64,000 nucleotides of DNA, from positions 1 through 64,000 of the forward strand of contig JAKSLY010000001.1 of the NCBI GenBank assembly GCA_024400955.1, given 5' to 3'. Below, piece by piece: positions 1 through 9,600 of the stretch. The notes beneath the pieces are model-generated. The model was not told the origin of the DNA, ran no database searches, and saw only the letters and a list, made by a program, of their open reading frames with translations. The position numbers and the translations under genes were made by a program. This stretch comes from Treponema sp. (GTDB lineage Bacteria; Spirochaetota; Spirochaetia; Treponematales; Treponemataceae). The first letter of the stretch is position 1. Each line of letters opens with the position of its first letter.

Positions 1-55
1 AACCTATGACACACGGAATATGAGTCCGTTGCTCTACCAACTGGGCTATGCCCCC
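1..55 (-). tRNA. tRNA-Met (CAT), 3' part cut by window edge
   Basis: Read on the minus strand, the sequence gives an acceptor 5' arm GGGGGCA, a D arm, and an anticodon stem ACGGA/TCCGT around loop CTCATAT, so the anticodon is CAT. The variable loop and start of the T arm follow before the window ends. The layout resembles an elongator tRNA-Met, but a CAT anticodon could also be tRNA-Ile2 with a lysidine. The missing 3' half prevents a firm choice. Confidence 0.85.
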
Positions 56-120
56 GTGAATGTTTAAGACTATATCAGAGTGAGGTTCTTGTGTCAAGGG
101 CATAATCAAAATTTAATGGA

Positions 121-255
121 ATTATTTTGCGGCGGGGTTTGCGCTAGCGATGTGGAAGGTGGGCTGCCGCAAGGCAGGCCAGCCACCGCAACGAAGTGAG
201 GAGGCTGGAACGAAAGTGGAACCTGGAACGTAGCGTTCATAGCGCCCGTAAGAAT
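121..255. other. GC-rich intergenic segment of repeated short words
   Basis: This stretch between the tRNA and the first gene is much richer in GC than the flanking AT-rich DNA. It is built of short recurring words such as GGCTGGAAC and CGAAGTGAG. Similar words occur near 41750-41880 and, in the opposite orientation, at 61905-61992. An open frame runs through it into the next gene but has no ribosome binding site and an Arg-rich, uninformative product, so it is treated as non-coding. Confidence 0.4.
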
Positions 256-318
256 AAAAAAATGAAAAAAATTATTTCTACCCTAAACAAAAAAAATCAG
301 ATTCCGATTAATTACTAT

Positions 319-828
319 ATGAATATCAGAAAATTTTTTGGACTGACTGTTGTTTTGTTCTGCATGATGGGCGCTGGAGCCAAATCTTTCGCCTTTCAGA
401 TAATTCAGCACGACCTTTCGGGTGATCAGGTCAGAAAGCTCTCTTATTCTATAGAAAACAACATTTTCGACTACTTTTTTGACAAGGGCATCATCGTTTC
501 CAATTCGCCGGTTTACAGCAGCTGCGACAGTGATTCTGACGACATTGAGTTCAGCAGGTCAAAGGCAGAGGCTTATTACGGCGGGGTTAGGATTTTTGTG
601 GAAATCAGGTGTGAGTACGATTCTGAAGATTCCATGAATCCGGAAGGCATGCTTCTTGGAAACATCAGGTGCATTTCCTGGAATGTGGTCGAGATAAACA
701 AAGACGTATCACTGGGTTCCGGAAAGAGCATTCCGCCGCTGGATAAGTCCGTTAAGAACAAGGACAGCGGTTTGAAGAATTTTACCGACGGAATTTCAGA
801 AGAGATCTACAAAATAATTTGCGGGTAG
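319..828 (+). CDS. Exported protein of unknown function
   Basis: This predicted 169-residue protein is not recognised. From the ATG chosen, the N-terminus is Met-Asn-Ile-Arg-Lys-Phe-Phe followed by a hydrophobic stretch ending near AGAKSFA, which looks like a cleavable signal peptide. The mature part is acidic, with Cys in the motifs SSCDSD, IRCE and IRCIS and a C-terminal Cys. This suggests a small disulfide-bonded periplasmic or surface protein. An in-frame ATG at 262 is an alternative start but puts a basic, low-complexity leader before the signal sequence; neither has a strong Shine-Dalgarno site. It lies 9 bp before the SPOR-domain gene on the same strand and is probably co-transcribed with it. 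Confidence 0.6.
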   Translation: MNIRKFFGLTVVLFCMMGAGAKSFAFQIIQHDLSGDQVRKLSYSIENNIFDYFFDKGIIVSNSPVYSSCDSDSDDIEFSRSKAEAYYGGVRIFVEIRCEYDSEDSMNPEGMLLGNIRCISWNVVEINKDVSLGSGKSIPPLDKSVKNKDSGLKNFTDGISEEIYKIICG

Positions 829-837
829 GGGCACATT

Positions 838-2334
838 ATGAAGAAAATTTTTGTTGGAATCCTTGTGGCGGCAGCAGCATTTGCCGCAGTTGCAGACTCG
901 ATCACAGGTTCTGTTGCTGTAGCTGATGCAAAGCAGTTTCCGTCAGGCTATTTTGGCCAGGCTGCAGGATATCTTCCTGGCGACAGCGTTTATGTTACAA
1001 ATCCTGAAAATGGCGTTACTCTCCAGTTCCTCAATCTGGGTACCCTTGATTCTGAGGAAGGCACTGTAATTCTTCTTTCAAAGGAATCTGCAAAAGTTCT
1101 CGGAATTGAGGACAGGTCGGGACTTACGGTTTCCCTGGACAAGCGCTACGGTTCCTTTGACGAGACTGTTACGGGACGTGCAGAGCTTGTTGCAAAGGCT
1201 GCGGTTTTTGACCAGTCGGCTCCTGCTGAACCAAGAAAGGCTGCCCCAACTTCTGCAGAAGAAGCCCCGGTTGTTACTGTTGATGCACCTGCTCCAGTTG
1301 CAGTTGATGCTCCGGCCCCGGTTGCCGCTGCTGTTCCTGCCGGGGATGCAGAACCATTTGTTCCGGTTGCAGCTCCAGTTGCAGGAGTTCCGCTTTTTGA
1401 TGACGATGATGCTGAAGAGGAACCTGTTGAAGTTATAGAAGAAACGGCTCCTGCCCCGGTTGTTGAAACGGCTCCTGTGGTTGAGGAAGCTCCTGTGGAA
1501 GAAGCTGCCGCAGAACCTGAGGAAGTTGTGGTTGTTGAACTTCCTGTTACTCCGGTGGAGGATGAGGTTGCGGAAGAAGCTGCCGTTCCAGCCGAGGAAG
1601 CACCGGAAGAGATTCCTGTGGTTGTTGAAATCGAGGAACCTGTTGAAGACTACGAAAACGAGGAAGATTCCTTTGAAGATACGAAGGTTCTTGTTGAACA
1701 GCCTTCCCCAATGGAAACTGCGGAAGCCGTTGAAGTTGAGGAACCTGTAGAAGTTGAAGTTCTTCCTGCTGCAGAAGAAGCTGTGGCTGTTGAGGAAGTT
1801 ATTGAAGAAGTTGAAGAGACTGAAGAAGAAGCTGAGGAAATTGCGGAAGTTGAAGAGGAAGAAGATGATGATGACGAGTATGCTCCGATTGTTCTTGTTC
1901 CGGCAGATCCTGTAGTTCCTCCTGCTGAAGAGGTTGCAGAAGATGTGGCAGAGACTGCTGCTGCTGAGGCTCCAGTTGAAGTGGCTCCTGCTCCAGTTGC
2001 AGTTGCTCCAGTTGCCGCCGAGGTTGACCTTGAGGGTCTCCGTTCGGAATCTAAGACCCTCCATTCTTACGATGAAATCGTTACATCACATGTTTGTGAA
2101 TCAGAAGACCTGCTTCCAAAGAACTGCTGGTACATCCAGATTGCAGCCATGGGAAACAGGGAAAACCTTGTGAAGACCTTGAATAAGTACGAGAAGTATC
2201 CGATTGTTCTTGTTCCAAATGGAAAGGGTGCATACAGGGTTCTTGTTGGACCGCTTTCTGTTGATGAATACGGTGCAGTTCTTGCAAAGTTCAAGAGCTT
2301 TGGATTTAAGGATGCTTTCCTGAGAAAGAAGTAA
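838..2334 (+). CDS. SPOR-domain cell-envelope protein with long acidic Pro/Val/Glu/Ala linker
   Basis: This 498-residue protein has three parts. A signal peptide (about residues 1-20) precedes a small globular region (about 25-110) with the pattern GDSVYVTNPENG...ILLSKESAKVLGI, reminiscent of an RlpA-like double-psi barrel. Residues about 125-420 are low complexity, dominated by Glu, Pro, Val and Ala with acidic runs. Residues about 425-497 form a SPOR domain (CWYIQIAAMGNRENL ... YRVLVGPL ... FLRKK). SPOR domains bind septal peptidoglycan lacking stem peptides, so the protein probably acts in the periplasm at division sites. The long linker could span the periplasm. No catalytic residues were recognised in the N-terminal domain, so lytic activity is not claimed. 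A hairpin terminator follows. Confidence 0.8.
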   Translation: MKKIFVGILVAAAAFAAVADSITGSVAVADAKQFPSGYFGQAAGYLPGDSVYVTNPENGVTLQFLNLGTLDSEEGTVILLSKESAKVLGIEDRSGLTVSLDKRYGSFDETVTGRAELVAKAAVFDQSAPAEPRKAAPTSAEEAPVVTVDAPAPVAVDAPAPVAAAVPAGDAEPFVPVAAPVAGVPLFDDDDAEEEPVEVIEETAPAPVVETAPVVEEAPVEEAAAEPEEVVVVELPVTPVEDEVAEEAAVPAEEAPEEIPVVVEIEEPVEDYENEEDSFEDTKVLVEQPSPMETAEAVEVEEPVEVEVLPAAEEAVAVEEVIEEVEETEEEAEEIAEVEEEEDDDDEYAPIVLVPADPVVPPAEEVAEDVAETAAAEAPVEVAPAPVAVAPVAAEVDLEGLRSESKTLHSYDEIVTSHVCESEDLLPKNCWYIQIAAMGNRENLVKTLNKYEKYPIVLVPNGKGAYRVLVGPLSVDEYGAVLAKFKSFGFKDAFLRKK

Positions 2335-2364
2335 GATTTTTTTGATGCCAGCGATGGCTGAATG

Positions 2365-2420
2365 ATCCCGGTTGTGTGGGGCTTTAATGGTCCTGCATGT
2401 GCCGGGATTTTTTTTTTTGA
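2365..2420 (+). terminator. Rho-independent terminator after the SPOR gene
   Basis: The arms ATCCCGG and CCGGGAT flank a loop of about 30 nt and are followed by a run of more than ten T. The long loop lowers confidence a little, but position and T tract fit. Confidence 0.6.
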
Positions 2421-2553
2421 TTTTTTTTTGATGTTTTTTTTCCTTAACCGTGCAAAAAAAATAAATTCATGACAATCACTATATGCATGCAGAAAAAACT
2501 CAAGTACCAATCTGGAATGCGAGTTTGGTCGCTCTGCGTGACAGGTGGTTTTC

Positions 2554-3657
2554 ATGAACAGAAAGAATTTTATCCCTCTCATTTTATTGGCCTTTGTGCC
2601 CTTGTTTTCCTGGAGCCAGCCGGGTTTTGGCTGCATTGAATCCCTTTGCATTTGCCAGGATGGTCTTGGCGGTGCCTGCATAGTTTCCACCGAGCGAAAT
2701 GAGGCGGGGGAAATTTTTCATCAGCTTTACCGAAGGAAAAATGACGGCGGAAGGGAACCTGCCGGCGTGGGATTTTTGGTGGGCGTGGAGAATGCTGGGT
2801 TCGGATCCATTTCTTACTTTGACGAGGAATTCTGCATTGAAGAATCCTTTGACCTTGCCCATGGGGAAATTTCTTCCGTATTAAAATGCGAGGCTGATTT
2901 CTACAGTTTTTTTATTCTTGAAACCGGGTCAACATATTTTTACATCATGTATCTGTCGCAGGATGATCACTGGACGGTAAACAGGATCCAGTGCCAGGGC
3001 GGAATAGTTGACAGGATTGATGCTTCAGCATTCAGTGCAAGCCAGAGCGTGATTTTCTATTCTGCTGAAAGGGCTTTATGGATGTGCCGCGTTGATGAAA
3101 GTTTTCTTCCCGTTTCCTTTGAGCAAGTCAGCGGCAGGGATGAAACCGTTGCAGGCTTTGGGTGCTGCCGCGGAAGAAATGAAGCCATGGGATTTTACCT
3201 TGGCCAGCGTGGGGAATTAGGTTCCTTGTGCTTCTATTTTTATGATTCCAACGGAAGGTTCAGGAGGGTAATGGAGGATGTGGAATCCCTTGGGCAGTTT
3301 TTTGACCTTGACAGTTCCCGGTGCTTTGAGGATGTGCTGTCCGGGCGGCCGTGTATTGCAAGTTCCAGGGGCATACTATTTGTAAATGGCAACAGCATCT
3401 GCATCTTGGGTGACGGGAAAGCCATTGATGGGTTTAATTCCGATGTTAAGGTCGCTGTACAGTCAGAGATTTCCTTCATTGGGGAATCATATTATTTTGA
3501 TGGCGGCAATGTGATTCATGAAAAGACTGGGGGCGAACGGGAGATTCTTGATGGTGCATCTGGATTTGTCCGTACTTCCATGTTAAACAGCGTGTATTAC
3601 TGCGCATTTGTAAGGGAAGGTAACCTTTGCCTTTGCAGGGCAGGAGGCAGGAAGTGA
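2554..3657 (+). CDS. Cys-rich exported protein, first gene of the giant-protein/T2SS cluster
   Basis: This predicted 367-residue protein is not assigned to a family. The start ATG is preceded by AGGTGG five bases upstream, and the N-terminus MNRKNFIPLILLAFVPLFSWSQ is a clear signal peptide. The mature part is a series of short beta-strand-like stretches with recurrent Gly/Phe/Tyr and many cysteines (for example GCIESLCIC, GCCRG). It resembles the blades of an all-beta propeller, though no defining motif can be named. Its stop overlaps the start of the next gene in GTGA, implying translational coupling with the giant protein. It may be a co-secreted partner or a periplasmic factor for the giant protein; this is inference from position. 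Confidence 0.65.
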   Translation: MNRKNFIPLILLAFVPLFSWSQPGFGCIESLCICQDGLGGACIVSTERNEAGEIFHQLYRRKNDGGREPAGVGFLVGVENAGFGSISYFDEEFCIEESFDLAHGEISSVLKCEADFYSFFILETGSTYFYIMYLSQDDHWTVNRIQCQGGIVDRIDASAFSASQSVIFYSAERALWMCRVDESFLPVSFEQVSGRDETVAGFGCCRGRNEAMGFYLGQRGELGSLCFYFYDSNGRFRRVMEDVESLGQFFDLDSSRCFEDVLSGRPCIASSRGILFVNGNSICILGDGKAIDGFNSDVKVAVQSEISFIGESYYFDGGNVIHEKTGGEREILDGASGFVRTSMLNSVYYCAFVREGNLCLCRAGGRK

Positions 3658-6600
3658 AAAGGTTTGCTTTTTTTATTCTGCTTGTCTTACGGCTTTTTTC
3701 CAATGTCTTTGCCACTGTTTCCAATGTGGATCAGCATTCCAGCAGCATTCCCTATGTTCGTCTTTGGGTTGAAGGATTGAACAGGGAATTTGAAGCCTTT
3801 GATAAAAGCGGACGATGGTATGTTTGGACCGACATTCCTTCCTATACTGTGGGCTATGAAAATGTTGTCAGTGGGGAAAATTACTATTATCGTTCAGGAT
3901 CTGGATTGAAGGGAAGTCACGGAAGCGGATTTCATACCTGGAGTGCTTCCATGGATGTATTGTGCTATACGATTTTGACAACCTTTTCTTCAAGCGTTAA
4001 TGTTGCCTCGGATTCAAGGGTTTCCGTTCCATACATTTCTTCGTCCTATGCTGAATGTTCTCCCTCATATATTGTGGACACTCATTATGTGACAGCGGGG
4101 TCAAAGATCAGCTGCTGTTTTCCGGATGATGTTTCCGATACGGATGGAACACCGGGATGTGGGTACAGCTACTGTTCGGTGACTGTTGATGGAGAACTTG
4201 TCTATGAAAGGGGAATATTCAAGTCTGGGGGAACCCATCCTGATCCTGCATACAATTACTATTCCAATCATATTGGAAACAGGTATTACTGCAACGTGGA
4301 TGGGTTTGATTATGAGATTGTAATTCCTTCTGAGGGTAATCATGTTGTTGAACTTACTGCTATAGACAATCTTGGAAATTCCTGCGTTAAAACATATGGC
4401 GTTTTTGTCGATTCAATATCACCTGAGTTAAGGCTTCTGAACCCGGAAGTTACTGAAGTTTGGATGAAGAAGGATGTTACTTTAAGGGCTGCCGCTTCTG
4501 ATTCTGGGTCCGGTGTAAGGGAGGATTCGTGGTGCTGGTCCAAGGATGGGGGACGGAATTATGGCAGGACATCTACAGCTGCATCTTCTGCAACTTTTAC
4601 GGAAGATGGAAGGTTCAGCGTGATTTTTAGCGCCAGCGATTTTGCAGGCAACAGGGGCTATACTTCAGCTGCAAATGTTCTCATTGACAGGGTTGCTCCT
4701 GATATTGGATTAAGCGGATCTGCTGATGGAGTGTGGCAAAATTTCAATTTTGTTACGGCAAGTGCAAGTGATTCTGTTTCTTATGTAAACGATGAATCCT
4801 GGACATGCAGTCTGGATGAAGGTCCCTATGAATCTGGAAAAACTGCCAGAAATTTAAGTGACGGAAAGCATGTAGTGTCATTTAAGGTAAGTGATTTTGC
4901 CGGAAACAGTGGAAGCGCCGTGTTCAACATCTATTCAGACATTACATTGCCTGTTATTGAGGATTTTACAAGGCTGACGAAAATAAATGAGGTTCGTCCC
5001 GTAATATATGACCTGACAAGTGGAATTGTTGATTCACTTGTTTTCTGGAGGCTTGATGGAGGAGAAGCACACCATGGCTTTGAGGGTTTTGTTCCAGAAG
5101 GAATCCATCGCCTTGAATTTTCTGCAAGTGACAGGGCTGGAAACTGCAGGGTCCTTAACTGCGAGGTAATTGTAGACACGGAGCCTCCAATTGTTAATTT
5201 TGAAATCCCTGAATACACAAACAAAAGGGAATTGGATGTAATTGGTTTTGAAGCCTATGATTTGATTTCAAAAAAAGTTGATGTCTGGTATGCCTTTGAC
5301 GAAAGGGAATATGCGGATTTTTCAGATGGCACGGAATGGAAGAACTCTGTAAATGCATTCATGCTGCCTGAAGGCATGCACAGGTTCTTCATTAAGGCTG
5401 ATGACAATCATTTTAATGACATTACCCATGAACGAAGTTTCATCATGGATAGAAGCTGTCCGGTTTTATACGGAGTTAAAATTTCGTCTGGAGATGAAGC
5501 TGCCCTTGAAGATGGCGATCTCATTTGTGTTGAAGGTGAGGAAGGTGCTGAAGTTCACAAGATTCATGTGGAAATGGATGGCATGGATTTTTGTGGAGAT
5601 ACCCAATACGGAAAAATTAAGTGCTGGCAGATGAGCCTTAATAACGGTGCATACATTGACTTTGAATCAAACTGCTTTGAGTGGACGGATTTTGTTGAAG
5701 GTCGAAATGAATTGAAATTCCGTCTGGAAGATATGGCAGGTAATGTCAGCAATGAGATTGCCTGTTTTCTTATCAAGGAATCTTCTGTTCCTCTTGCTCC
5801 CGTGATGACATCCTCAACACATCCTAGGGCTTTTTCCATGAAGGATACTGTCAGGTCAGGGGAAGCAAGGTTTTACATCAAGTCTGTTGCTTTGGATGAT
5901 AATGGCATTAAGGGTTTTGTTCAGGGGCTATATAAATGTTCTTCAACATCTGATGGGATTCCGGATTTGTCGGTGATGAGACCTGTCGAGGGGCATGAAG
6001 AAAAGTTCTATAGGGCGGGTCTTGAAGAAAACGTTGAGTTTCATTCTCTTGAGGATAATGATCAGAATGAATTTTACTGCTTTAGGGCAAGGGTTGTAAG
6101 TAAAAATTCCATTAAAAGCGGTTATTCAGATTTTGTTTTCAGGGTGGATTCAAGGGCTCCTGATGAATTTGACATGTGGATTACTCCTCAAATTGACCCG
6201 AATGCATGGTATAATAATCCCAACGTTTGCATTCAGTGGAACAAGGGTAAGGACAGGTCTGAAATTGCAAAATTGATTTACACCACAGGCGGAGATTATT
6301 GGAACACAGTCAGTGATCCGGATTCAAGAATAAAGTGGATAAAGATTGATGGATGTGCAGACTTGGTAATGCGTTCCGTAGACATTGCAGGAAATTATGC
6401 TGAAAAAGGTACGTCCCTTAAGATAGATACGTCTTGTCCTTATTTTGATGATTTTATTCTGGAACCGTCATGGAAGGGAAAGAAACTGAAAAAGCAGAGT
6501 CCGGATAAATCAACATCTGATACTGTGTTGGTCACTTGGGGTGATTTTTATGATGATGAATCAGGACCTGATTTATATGAACTGGAATTGCAGTGCCTGG

Positions 6601-9600
6601 ATGATGACTCATATACTGGTGACTCAAGTGGCTCGAGAAAATTCTATTATGATCTTGCAAAGAAAAGCTGTTCAGTGGGAAAAGTTAATGATAATTACAG
6701 CTATCTCGTAAAGCTTTCCGGCCTGGATAAGGCTGGCAACAGGGTGACTAAAACCAGGCTTCTTCTTTCAAAATACCATGAGATGAATGACCCGATTATT
6801 TTTGATTATTCCTATTCTCATAATGGCATTGATATCAGTGGAAAGGCAACCATTGATCCAAAAACGGAAGTCATATCCTTTGTTTCTGATCCTGAATTAC
6901 GGTGGTCACTTTCCAAGGCTTATAAAATCAAGTCTGCTTCCGTTGTTTTTGACGGTAGCTCCATTGTCTTTGCTGAATCCCATGATGTTCAAGGTAGTGA
7001 TATTGACAGTCTTTCTGCTGGTGGAATTGATTTTAGGTTCAGGTCCATCCAGTTTGATTCAGAGTACGGACTTATATTGAATCATGCAAGCTTTCTTCAG
7101 GAAAAGGACATTAATGTTGAATTTCCTTTTGTAACCATAGGTTTTCCTTCAAATTTCCTGCCTTATGGAATTTCAAGTTCATTTGAATGTGGAACCATAA
7201 AAAGTGATTGGTTTGATTATGAAAAATGTGAAAGAATTGAACTGAAGGGGGATGAAAAGTTAATTGGGGCCAAAGTTGAAATCCAGAGCCTTCATGGAAT
7301 CCTGCAGGATGAAAAGGATGATCTCATAGGAATTTCTGATGGTGCAATGAATTTCAAGAATTCTGCCAGCTATGGTGCCATTGATGCCGGATGTAAAATC
7401 AGGTTGGAAAAGGGTCCCTTGCTTGAAATCAAAAAAGGCTGGTTTTACGGCGAAATAATATATATTGAAGAATCCTCGTTTGATTTTGTTGATCATGATG
7501 AGTCATATCATTGCAAGGTAAAGTCTTTTTCCTATGATGATAGGACTGGTGAATTTCTTACTGAAAAAATTGCATTTGATTTTACTGATAAGGAAGGGAA
7601 TGCTGTTGATTGGTTTTATTCTGGTGGAGTAAACATTAGCAGTGATGATTTCAAATTGTCCAAGGATGGGATTTTTTCCTGTGCTGGAACTGTTGAAACA
7701 AACGTGATGGCTCTCCAGATTAATGGAATTGGTCTTTCTGAAGAGGGGTTTGAATTTGAGTCCACTGAAGTTTCTTCATTTAATACAAGCATTCTTGGAT
7801 ATGATGTTTCTGTATTGGATGCAAAATTCATTCCTGATGGTCTTGATGGTCGTCTTGAAATTATATCAGGCAAGGTAAAGCTGTTCCATTCGGAGTATGG
7901 AATTTCTGGTCTTTCAATAAATGCCTTCAATCACGATGAAATTTTCAGGGAATGCTTTATGGATGAATTTTCTGTTAATCCAGGATATGGAACGGCTGTT
8001 TCCTTTAGTTCAGTGATGTTTTCAAAGAAAGGAATAATCTGTGACTGTCTTGTTCCTCTGCCTCAGTCAAAGGAGACTTTGAGTTTTTCAGATGCAAAAA
8101 TTTTACCGGATGATTCGCTGGCATGTTTCATCAATGAAGATGTGGGTTTTTGTGCCTGGAATACGGATTTCAACTGCAATGGAATTTTATTTGACGGCAG
8201 CAAGATTTCATGTGCCGGTTATGTAGATTCTTCAAGAATTCAGCTTTATGATCTTGATGGTGAAGACCATAGGGAAAGGCTTTGCTTTAAGGGCCTAAGC
8301 TTTGGATTTACTGCGGTCTATTCAGACGGATACTGGGATTATGAAGGCCTTGTCTATAGGCATGGAGCATTTGATTGTCATGTCAATTATCTATCGTTGG
8401 GTATAAATGGCATCAAATTGCAGGTTGATTTGAATCAATTTGTCCATGATGAAGGCATTGATGTTCATGTATCGGCTACATTTGAAAACCTTCTTGTTTA
8501 TGGAAATGGAAGCATAAGCTGTCGTAGCAGCAACGAAAATGCCACTGTGGCTTTTCTTGGACGGAATTATTCTTTTGAGGAACCTTATCTTTCCTTTGAG
8601 AATGGAAATGCCGTGCTGAAAAGCGTCAGGGCTTCTACGGTCTTGTTTGACTGCAATGGATTTAAATCAATTGTATGCGGGGAAACTTCCGTTGATTCTA
8701 AGGGGCATATAAAAGGTGATGAATTTGAACAGAACCTTATGTTTACCTCGACCAATGGAATACGGGTTAAAATCTTTGAGGCTGTTGTCAGGCAGGAAGG
8801 ACTTTGCGTTTCCGGAAGCTTTTTTATCGATGGCGTTAAGGGAACTGGCCATTCGGTAAATCATGTTCTTAACATTTTATATGACGGTACCATTGTCTCC
8901 CTTGAATCCATAAGGAATTTTGACCTTGAACTATTTGATTTTCAGGTCAAGGGATTCAATCTTGATGTAGGGGAAAATTCATTCATCCTGGAGAATGTTA
9001 GTGTTCCCTGGAGAAATACTTTCATAGATTATGGAAAAATAGTTTTTGATGGGAATTTTATTCCTTCTGGAATATTTGAACAGGAAAAAAATGAGAAAAT
9101 AGATTTTGTGCTGGCCAATTCAACCATCGTTTCAACATGCTGCGATTGGACTGGTTTCCATGTAGGCTGCCTGTTTAGCTTTCCGAGTTACATGGGAAAT
9201 GGAAATGTCCTTTGTGACAGGATAAGGATTACTCCTGATGGGGATGGTGAATTTGATGGCGGAGTTTCATCCATCATTTCATTTAATGATCATGGCGAAG
9301 ATTTCTTCGAATTTCATGACATGATTTTTTCTTCTGATTCTATTTTTGCAGGCAAGTTAAAAATTCATCATGATTCTGTGGTTGGTCCATTGGATTTGAC
9401 CTTGTATTCCGTTCATGTTGGATTTGACGGACGTATTGCTGCTGATAATATCAAGTCAGAATCATTTGTCCTGGATGGAAATATATTCTGCATGGAATCA
9501 TTGTCTTGCGGTCCTGAAGGAATCAGCTTTTCCGGGTATGGTCAGCTCAATGACAAGATGCCCGGGATGCTTGCTGGCAAATTATTTACAGTAAGCAACA

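Noticed and set aside
1078-2064. A 328-codon open frame antisense to the SPOR gene
   Set aside because: It is an Asn/Arg/Phe-rich shadow of the repeated Glu/Val/Pro codons of the real gene, with no ribosome site.
2067-2690. A 207-codon open frame on the minus strand across the 2.3-kb terminator
   Set aside because: It runs antisense through the end of the SPOR gene, the terminator and the next signal peptide, and its product has no recognisable features.
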